Shown: positions 5,816-10,643 of the stretch, piece by piece
How the letters are laid out: each line of letters opens with the position of its first letter
How positions within the stretch are numbered: position 1 is the stretch's first letter
Assembly: GCA_050998755.1 (NCBI GenBank)
Contig: JBPCPW010000032.1
Location: 1 to 10,643, forward strand
From: JAXDLW01 sp050998755
GTDB taxonomy: Bacteria; Chloroflexota; Dormibacteria; DASZGP01
Length of the DNA: 10,643 nucleotides
Reading direction: 5' to 3'
Notes under the pieces: generated by a model
Told to the model about the DNA's origin: nothing
Database searches by the model: none
The model's input: the letters and a program-made list of their open reading frames with translations, nothing else
Made by a program: the position numbers and the translations under genes

Positions 5816-6850
5816 TCATCCCCCTCCGCCACGGACACGGACGACGTCACCCAGGTTATTCGTCACCCACACCTGGCCGGGGCGGTCCACGCCCACAGTC
5901 GTCGCGTCCTGCTTCAGCTGCTGGACGACCGAGTTGGTCCGGGTGTCGATTCTCTGGAGGTGCATTCCGGTGACCCAGAGAGACGGACCATCCAGGGCGA
6001 TCGAGTCGACTCCGTCGCGCCCCTCCTTGGGACCGACGGGGATCCTCGCAACAATGCCGTTGGTGACTGGGTCGATCCTTACGATGTCCCCGTCAATCTC
6101 CTCCTTGACATAGATCGCATCCGACGTGGCGGTGACCGCGAGGGGGCCGCGTCCGAGGGGTAGAAATAACTGGACCTGGTTGCTGGCGACGTCGATTCGT
6201 GTGATCCCTTCCTGCGACCGATTGACCACCCACGCCGAGCCACCAGAGACGGCCACCCCGGCAGGACCCGCGGCGAGGCCACGAATGACGCCGACAAGCT
6301 TATTTGTGCGGGTGTCTACGTGGGCGACCGCGCCATTCTCATAGTCGGTCACCCAGATCGAGTCAGGCCCAGCGCCCATTGCGAAGGGGCTGATGTGGAG
6401 TGGAATCGTCTGCGTTACTCTTCGCGTCGCCGGGTCGATGCGCAGAAGGACCAGTTCCTCGTCCCTGGTGACCCAGAGGCTACCGGCGGCGAACAGAACC
6501 GCGCTGGGGACATCGCAGCGGCGAGTCACAAACGACCCGTCAGGCATGCCATGAACGTCATAAGGCTCGCAGCCTTGCGACCGACGCACCGCGGTGTCCC
6601 CGATCTTGAAGGTCGTCACCAACCGGTTGGTCGTCGGGTCGATCTGGGAAACGGTCCCGTCCCCAGAATTGCCCACCCACGCATACCCACCCCCAAATGC
6701 GACCTGCGTGGGACGGCGCCCGACTGAGAACACCGCGACCTGCTCGGCGGTCAGTTTGGGCGCCGGAGTGGAGGCCGGGCCGGAGCCACAGGCCGTCCCG
6801 GCGGCGATGAAGGCAGTCATGGCTGCCAGCAGTAGCGTGCGTCGGATCAT
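5816..6850 (-). CDS. Lipoprotein with predicted seven-bladed beta-propeller (YVTN/Vgb-like)
   Basis: The 344-residue product starts with a signal peptide, MIRRTLLLAAMTAFIAAG, ending at a TAC|GSG lipobox with Cys21; Gly rather than Leu at -3 is atypical. I count seven repeats of about 40 residues, each running roughly xxVAxxxGxxWVxNxxxGxVxRIDPxTNxVxxxI, from residue 47 to the C-terminus, which predicts a seven-bladed propeller of the YVTN, SMP-30 or virginiamycin-B-lyase-like fold. Between blades one and two is an insert with Cys94 and Cys112 that may be disulfide bonded. The fold usually serves binding; I see no basis for calling it a lyase. The ATG at 6850 has GGAG six to seven bases upstream and forms an ATGA overlap with the regulator gene, so both are translated together. 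It should sit on the outer face of the membrane. Confidence 0.85.
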   Translation of the reverse strand: MIRRTLLLAAMTAFIAAGTACGSGPASTPAPKLTAEQVAVFSVGRRPTQVAFGGGYAWVGNSGDGTVSQIDPTTNRLVTTFKIGDTAVRRSQGCEPYDVHGMPDGSFVTRRCDVPSAVLFAAGSLWVTRDEELVLLRIDPATRRVTQTIPLHISPFAMGAGPDSIWVTDYENGAVAHVDTRTNKLVGVIRGLAAGPAGVAVSGGSAWVVNRSQEGITRIDVASNQVQLFLPLGRGPLAVTATSDAIYVKEEIDGDIVRIDPVTNGIVARIPVGPKEGRDGVDSIALDGPSLWVTGMHLQRIDTRTNSVVQQLKQDATTVGVDRPGQVWVTNNLGDVVRVRGGGG

Positions 6851-7437
6851 CCCGCGCTCCTGGCGCGGGCGGCGCGGAACGACCGAACGGTCATGAGGTT
6901 GCCACAGAGCCCAGCGTCACACCAGCGCCGAGAGCCCCGATGGCTCTGGTCCTGGAAGAGGAACGTGCAGTCCGGGTTTCCGCAACGTCGGACCCGCGGG
7001 GGACGATCGGCAAGAGTTTGGACGAGCGACAGCACCACTGACGCGGCGACGTACTGCGCCCCTGAGGTCGAATGGTGGGGCATCAGCCGGGGCAGCCGCT
7101 TCGGCGACCCCGTGCTCCAGATCATCGGAGCTCGCGCGAGCAGGGCGTCGAACTGGCGGTGGGCGTGGCGGGAGAGGGGCATGCCGCGCTCAAGGGCCCT
7201 GCGGAGGGCAACGCGAACGCGCGCCAGTTCGGTGACCTCGTCGGGGCTGGGCGCTGCGCATCGCTCGAGATCCCATCGATCCAGCAGCCAGGACCACCAC
7301 GCGGGCATTGGAAGCCGGTCATAGATGACCCCGCTGCCGCGATGATCACTGAAACGACTGTTCACGAAGTCAAGGGCCAGGTTGTCGGAACGTGAATGCG
7401 GGATCGCACTGATCGGGTGAGACTCCGCTGCAACCAT
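6847..7437 (-). CDS. ABATE/CGNR zinc-finger transcriptional regulator
   Basis: The 196-residue product has the two parts of this family: an N-terminal ABATE-type region with DNLALDFVNS (residues 18-27) and a helical middle that probably senses a ligand, and a C-terminal zinc ribbon with Cys152, Cys157, Cys173 and Cys178 (CGNPDC and CDAGLCGN). The family's namesake CGNR motif reads CGNL here, and the usual following basic positions are partly replaced (LMTVRSFRAARAR). Length is typical. No ribosome site precedes the ATG at 7437; instead TACCCT sits exactly at -12 to -7, suggesting a leaderless mRNA. A perfect 9-bp inverted repeat spans that promoter. The gene is ATGA-coupled to the propeller lipoprotein, so the lipoprotein is likely part of its regulon. 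The effector is unknown. Confidence 0.88.
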   Translation of the reverse strand: MVAAESHPISAIPHSRSDNLALDFVNSRFSDHRGSGVIYDRLPMPAWWSWLLDRWDLERCAAPSPDEVTELARVRVALRRALERGMPLSRHAHRQFDALLARAPMIWSTGSPKRLPRLMPHHSTSGAQYVAASVVLSLVQTLADRPPRVRRCGNPDCTFLFQDQSHRGSRRWCDAGLCGNLMTVRSFRAARARSAG

Positions 7438-7438
7438 G

Positions 7439-7473
7439 ATGTAAGGGTATCGCAGTACTTGGCCCCCTTACAT
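7439..7473. promoter_or_regulatory. Perfect 9-bp dyad over the predicted regulator promoter
   Basis: ATGTAAGGG (7439-7447) and CCCTTACAT (7465-7473) form a perfect inverted repeat with a 17-base spacer that holds an AGTACT near the centre. Read on the minus strand, one arm covers the -35 position and the other covers part of the -10 (TACCCT, 7444-7449) up to two bases from the start codon. Arm centres are 26 bases apart. It is a likely operator, perhaps for autoregulation by the CGNR-type regulator. Confidence 0.6.
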
Positions 7474-7484
7474 GCCCCTCGTCA

Positions 7485-7523
7485 GAGTTAAAAGAAGAGA
7501 GGCCGGCCCATCGGACCAGCCTC
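7485..7523 (-). terminator. Rho-independent terminator of the secreted protein gene
   Basis: On the minus strand an 11-bp stem, GAGGCTGGTCC paired with GGGCCGGCCTC (two G-U pairs), closes a 3-base loop and is followed directly by TCTTCTTTTAA. It starts 21 bases after the stop at 7545. Stem strength and T tract make this the clearest terminator in the window. It also insulates the operon starting at 7437. Confidence 0.85.
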
Positions 7524-7544
7524 GTCTGAGTATTCAGGCGGGGT

Positions 7545-10184
7545 TCAGCGCAGAACTATGTCGTCGTAGAGGGTGTAGGTGGGATCGCCCGCGTAATTGT
7601 CGTCGTGGCTGAGCAGGGTCAGGGTGTACGAGTGCCCGGCCCTGATGGCCGCGGTGACCTGCTGCCACGTCGAGTTGCTGGCGCAGGTCCGGGCCAGGAC
7701 GGTGGTCGTGGTCCGGGCGGTGTTGTCCCTGAGAGTGACGGTGGCCCAGTCGTAGCTGACGGTGTCCGGGCACGAGACCAGGTACCACGCCGAGAGCGAG
7801 CTCGTACCGCTGGGCGCGGTGAACGTCTGGGCGATTGAACTGTCTCCGCTGGTGGGCGACGTCGCCCCGAGACGGGCGGCGTTGTTGCTGACGTGGCCCC
7901 CGGAGATCACGGACGCAGCGCCGCTGATAACGCGCCAGCCCGTGAGCGTGCCGGTCTCGAACGTGCCGTTGACGATGGGGTTGGAGCCCGGCGCGGCGAC
8001 CGTCAGGCTGACCGACGTGGTGTGGCCGGCCGATGGGGCCTTACCCGTCACGGTCACGGGGTAGGTCCCAGGTGGCGTGGAGGTGACAGTCTGGATGGTC
8101 ATCGCGGAGCTGCCTCCGGTGGCCACCGACGCCGGGTTGAAGTTGACGGTGGCTCCGTTGGGCAGGCCCGACGCGGCCAGCTGGATGGTCTCTGCCGAGC
8201 CGCTTGCCAGGGCGGTGCTGATCGTGCTCCCGCCCGCCTGGCCCGGTGATACCGAGACCGCGGCGGGGCTGGCGCTGATGCTGAAGTCATTGCGGCTGAC
8301 CGGGGTGACGGTGAGCGTGACCGTGGTGCTGCGGGTCGCGAACGGCCCGGTGCCGGTGACCGTGATGGGGTAGGTGCCGGAAGAGGTGCCGGCGGCGATC
8401 GAGAAGGTCGTCGTCGAGCTGTTCCCGGCGGTGATCGATGCCGGGTTGAACGACGCGGTGGCCCCGCTGGGCAGCCCGCTCGCGCTGAGCGCGATGGTCT
8501 GCGCCGAGCCGCTGATCACCCTGGAGCTGATGGTGGTGGTGGTGCCCTGGCCCTGCGCAGCGCTGACAGTGGTCGGGCTGGCGCTGAGCGCGAAGTCATT
8601 GGTCGTGCCGCCGCACGAGGGGAACTTGAACGAGGCAATCCGCGTCGACCAATTGAAGGCGCCGGTGGCCGCCTGGTACTGGTTGACGTACCAGAAGGTG
8701 CAGTCGTCGGCGGGGTCGACGGTCATCTCCGTGTAGTCGCCCCAGCGGCTGAGGTTCTGGCCCGTCTGCGAGCCGCCACCGGTGATAACGGTCGCCTCAC
8801 CCTGGGGCATGGTACCCGCGGCGTCGCCCGCCAGCCGTCCCGAGTAGCGGATGCCGGGATGGAGACTGGAGCTCGACACGCTGTAGCCCAGTGCGATGTC
8901 GCCGCTGTGGTCCATCGCCATCGAGCCCATCCAGCGGTAGTTGCTGTCCGGTGCGTAGGTACCCTGCTGGAAGACCGTGAGGGCGCCCCCAGAGGGGCGC
9001 AACTCGTACCAGCGGATGCCGACCGAACTCCCGGCCACAATCGAGTGGTTGATGACCATCGCCTCGTGATCCCCGAAGTTGCGATAGGCCAGCCGGAACA
9101 TGACGCGGTCGGCCAGGGTGTCGAGCTGCTGCCGGGTGCCGGACTGGGGAACGCAGGTGCCCCCGCCGCAGGCCCGAGTGAAGGGCGACACAGCCAGGTC
9201 GGTCTCCGGCGACAACGTGCTGCTCCCCGGCGAACTCCAGTCGACGTGGAACTGGTAATACCCGAGCGCGCTACCGCCCCCGGGCGAGAGCCCGACGAAC
9301 CACTCCGGGGAGCCGGCGGGGGGTGCGGTCACGCCGTCGACGCTGGCCGGTATGAAGGTGTTCTCACCGCTGCTGGTGGCCATGAAGCACTGCATGGTGG
9401 CGGCCGTCCCGGCGATCATCGCCGCCCGGTCGAAGGCGCAGAGGTCGGCGCCAAGACCCGCGGTGCCCGCCTGGTTGTACAGGTTGAAGGACGCGTAGTA
9501 GGCGTCCCGCCAGACGCCGGTCTTGGGGTAGTCGGGGAAGTTGGCGAAGGCAAACGAGTAGCGGTACCAGCTGCCGGTGGCGTCGGCGCTGGTCGACACC
9601 GCCAGGCAATCGTTGTAGAGGTTGTTGGTGGTGTCGATGGTGAACTGCTGCACGAACCACCGTGACGCGAGCTGGTCCCAGTGCACGGTACCGTCGCCGT
9701 CGTTGTGGGTCTGGCAGTCGCCGCCGAACCCGGACCACAGGGTGTTGGTGGCCACCGGGGCCATCAACGGCGCGCCCGTCTTGGAGTACACGGCAATCTC
9801 GCTGTTGACCATCTCCAGGTACTGAGTTGGGCCGACGGCGCCCTCGTTGTCGGGCGGCGCGTAGCCGTTGGCGCCGATGCCGCCAAGGTTCGAGCTGGTG
9901 GACGGGATCCGCGAGCGGGTCCCGGTGTGGGTGTCGCTGGTGTCGGAGTCCGGCCGCTGCGGGCCGCTCCAGTGTGCGCCGCCGTGCTTGGCCGGGTGGA
10001 CCTTCGCAGGCGAACCGCTGTTGGCGACCGAGCGCAGGGGCGCGGAGGTGTCGTATCGCGAGGCGCCGCTGACGGTCGGCGGGGTGCCGCCCGCTGGACC
10101 GGTCGCGGATGCCGAGACCGAGGAAGGCAAGGTCGCGAAGGCAACCGCAAACGCAGCGACAACCAATGTCATTGCGCGGTTCAA
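7545..10184 (-). CDS. Large secreted multidomain surface protein with Ig-like repeats
   Basis: The 879-residue product has a signal peptide (MNRAMTLVVAAFAVAFATLP, cleavage near SVSA), a low-complexity Ser/Thr/Pro linker to about residue 95, and a domain of about 430 residues opening with YAPPDNEGAVGPTQYLEMVN and containing WSGFGGDC, HWDQLASRWFVQQF and FPDYPKTGVWRDAYYASF. I recall this domain from uncharacterised secreted bacterial proteins, probably beta-rich, without a named activity. Residues 529-631 and 632-728 are two Ig-like repeats (ASGLPSGATASFNPASI and ASGLPNGATVNFNPASV), common in secreted actinobacterial proteases and glycosidases. From 735 to 879 is a jelly-roll or carbohydrate-binding-like domain (VNGTFETGTLTGW). 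No peptidase motif is seen; adhesion or glycan binding is inference. The TTG start has GAGGGA nine bases upstream; an ATG at 10172 is the alternative but would lose the Arg of the signal peptide. Confidence 0.87.
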   Translation of the reverse strand: MNRAMTLVVAAFAVAFATLPSSVSASATGPAGGTPPTVSGASRYDTSAPLRSVANSGSPAKVHPAKHGGAHWSGPQRPDSDTSDTHTGTRSRIPSTSSNLGGIGANGYAPPDNEGAVGPTQYLEMVNSEIAVYSKTGAPLMAPVATNTLWSGFGGDCQTHNDGDGTVHWDQLASRWFVQQFTIDTTNNLYNDCLAVSTSADATGSWYRYSFAFANFPDYPKTGVWRDAYYASFNLYNQAGTAGLGADLCAFDRAAMIAGTAATMQCFMATSSGENTFIPASVDGVTAPPAGSPEWFVGLSPGGGSALGYYQFHVDWSSPGSSTLSPETDLAVSPFTRACGGGTCVPQSGTRQQLDTLADRVMFRLAYRNFGDHEAMVINHSIVAGSSVGIRWYELRPSGGALTVFQQGTYAPDSNYRWMGSMAMDHSGDIALGYSVSSSSLHPGIRYSGRLAGDAAGTMPQGEATVITGGGSQTGQNLSRWGDYTEMTVDPADDCTFWYVNQYQAATGAFNWSTRIASFKFPSCGGTTNDFALSASPTTVSAAQGQGTTTTISSRVISGSAQTIALSASGLPSGATASFNPASITAGNSSTTTFSIAAGTSSGTYPITVTGTGPFATRSTTVTLTVTPVSRNDFSISASPAAVSVSPGQAGGSTISTALASGSAETIQLAASGLPNGATVNFNPASVATGGSSAMTIQTVTSTPPGTYPVTVTGKAPSAGHTTSVSLTVAAPGSNPIVNGTFETGTLTGWRVISGAASVISGGHVSNNAARLGATSPTSGDSSIAQTFTAPSGTSSLSAWYLVSCPDTVSYDWATVTLRDNTARTTTTVLARTCASNSTWQQVTAAIRAGHSYTLTLLSHDDNYAGDPTYTLYDDIVLR
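7983..8600 (-). repeat. Tandem pair of Ig-like domain coding units
   Basis: Within the secreted protein gene, two in-frame units of about 309 bases each (8600-8292 and 8291-7983) encode similar domains: NDFALSASPTTVS against NDFSISASPAAVS, and SGTYPITVTG against PGTYPVTVTG. They look like an old internal duplication, diverged at many positions. Confidence 0.7.
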
Positions 10185-10317
10185 GCGCTCGTGTCCCTCG
10201 TGCGGTGGGCGACCCGGTTTGCGCCGCTCTACGGTGAGTATGGGCGCGCTGATGGGGGCCTGCCGAAGTCCCTGTGACTAATGTGCAACAGGTTTGTCAC
10301 GGCTGGAGACTCCGGCT
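10185..10317. other. Upstream region of the secreted protein gene
   Basis: No gene is seen here. The region must hold the promoter of the 879-residue protein gene, but I cannot find a convincing -35/-10 pair on the minus strand. It contains inverted copies of GTGAC/GTCAC (10273-10277 and 10296-10300) and a small GGAG-A-CTCC dyad, with related GGTCTCAC and TGTGACC just beyond it in the neighbouring hairpin. Confidence 0.35.
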
Positions 10318-10350
10318 GGTCTCACTTCCCTCATGGCAGGGAGTGTGACC
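10318..10350. terminator. Long hairpin at the end of the ClC transcript
   Basis: GGTCTCACTTCCCT (10318-10331) pairs with AGGGAGTGTGACC (10338-10350) around a 6-base loop, with one mismatch and one bulge. On the minus strand it straddles the stop codon of the 49-codon ORF. There is no T tract after it, so it may be a Rho-assisted terminator, an RNA stabiliser, or a protein-binding dyad. Confidence 0.4.
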
Positions 10351-10480
10351 AATCACCCGATGTAGGCGGGACAGTGGCGACGAGTGCTTCAGCTGCGTCC
10401 AGCAGCGCGAAGACCCGCACTAAGCGTATGAGCTTGGAGATTTCGGATTCGGGCGCTGCGTCGACGCCACGAGGATCCAT
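10331..10480 (-). CDS. Possible 49-residue protein coupled to the ClC channel gene
   Basis: Its ATG shares one base with the channel's stop (TGATG), a layout typical of reinitiation. The product begins MDPRGVDAAPESEISKLIRL, continues with a likely amphipathic helix (about residues 13-36: LVRVFALLDAAEALVATV) and ends PPTSGDWSHSLP. Codons are only moderately GC-biased at third positions and include TTA and ATA, so coding status is uncertain. It has no ribosome site of its own. No family is recognised. Its stop lies inside the hairpin at 10318-10350. Confidence 0.4.
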   Translation of the reverse strand: MDPRGVDAAPESEISKLIRLVRVFALLDAAEALVATVPPTSGDWSHSLP

Positions 10481-10643
10481 CAAACATCGATGCCCGCCGG
10501 GGGAGCCACAGGCACGCGCCGAACGCGAAGCACGCGCTCGCGGTGCCGTTCCTCCTGCAGGAGGCGCTCGCGGGCCCTCAGCAGGTCGAACTGCGACACC
10601 ACACCGACCAGTTGCCGCGGCTCCTCAGCCGTCACCACGGGCA
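10480..10643 (-). CDS. C-terminal end of a ClC-type chloride channel with CBS domain (partial)
   Basis: The gene enters from the right edge; only the last 53 codons and stop are present. They read PVVTAEEPRQLVGVVSQFDL, the closing strand and helix of a CBS domain, followed by LRARERLLQEERHRERVL and a basic Arg/Val-rich tail. The highly charged LLRARERLLxEERHRERVLR segment is characteristic of the C-terminus of bacterial ClC chloride channel or chloride/proton antiporter proteins that carry tandem CBS domains. A stand-alone CBS protein is possible but less likely. CBS domains usually bind adenine nucleotides and gate the channel. The membrane part lies outside the window, so the call rests on this tail alone. 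Confidence 0.7.
   Translation of the reverse strand, partial: PVVTAEEPRQLVGVVSQFDLLRARERLLQEERHRERVLRVRRVPVAPPAGIDV

Noticed and set aside
5589..5819. Frame with an ATGA overlap to the lipoprotein stop
   Set aside because: The junction looks like coupling, but the 76-residue translation is a mix of Arg, Gly, Pro and Thr without structure, and the alternative frame here encodes a clear membrane segment.
5816..6850. Virginiamycin B lyase assignment for the propeller lipoprotein
   Set aside because: The fold is similar, but I cannot identify the lyase's catalytic residues, and repeat similarity alone does not show that activity.
8859..9665. 268-codon open frame on the + strand
   Set aside because: It lies antisense inside the well-supported secreted protein gene; its translation is low-complexity Gly/Arg/Val-rich, as expected of a mirror frame in GC-rich DNA.
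1..10643. tRNA, rRNA, CRISPR arrays, insertion sequences, attachment sites
   Set aside because: I saw no cloverleaf-like sequence, regularly spaced repeats, transposase or integrase frames, or long terminal repeats.

Overview
The window is GC-rich and compactly coded on both strands. Its gene content suggests an actinomycete or an allied high-GC terrabacterial lineage: an ABATE/CGNR regulator, an ArsR regulator paired with an SRPBCC protein, a GT39-type mannosyltransferase-like enzyme, DUF5946, DUF1059, and a secreted protein with Ig-like repeats. Several genes have a TANNNT -10 hexamer immediately before the start codon, which fits actinobacterial leaderless transcription. I cannot name a genus.

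Left part (1-2092). Two translationally coupled genes on the + strand encode single-pass membrane proteins with extracytoplasmic domains. The first is cut by the window edge and ends in a papain-like C39-type domain whose catalytic Cys and His positions are both substituted. The second is a small anchored protein of unknown function with two cysteines. A DUF1059 gene faces them on the - strand.

Middle (2093-5484). A divergent control region with clustered dyads precedes an arsR-type gene with a good promoter and apparently no 5' leader. It is ATGA-coupled to an AHSA1/SRPBCC protein. A short bidirectional hairpin separates this pair from a convergent multi-pass GT-C glycosyltransferase on the - strand. 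A DUF5946 gene diverges from the glycosyltransferase and is followed by a doubtful small membrane ORF.

Right part (5485-7473, - strand). This is a probable three-gene operon: an ABATE/CGNR-type regulator with a variant CGNL motif, an ATGA-coupled lipoprotein predicted to be a seven-bladed beta-propeller, and a small membrane protein. A perfect 9-bp inverted repeat lies over the predicted promoter at the operon start and is a candidate operator.

End (7485-10643, - strand). A strong rho-independent terminator follows an 879-residue secreted multidomain protein (signal peptide, about 430-residue surface domain, two Ig-like repeats, jelly-roll-like C-terminal domain). Upstream of it lie the last 53 codons of a ClC-type chloride channel with a CBS domain. 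A previously unlisted 49-codon ORF overlaps the channel's stop codon as TGATG and ends inside a long hairpin.

Nothing here proves a new system. The most promising items are the regulator/propeller/membrane-protein operon with its dyad, the pair of anchored proteins with a degenerate peptidase fold, and the repeated leaderless-start geometry.
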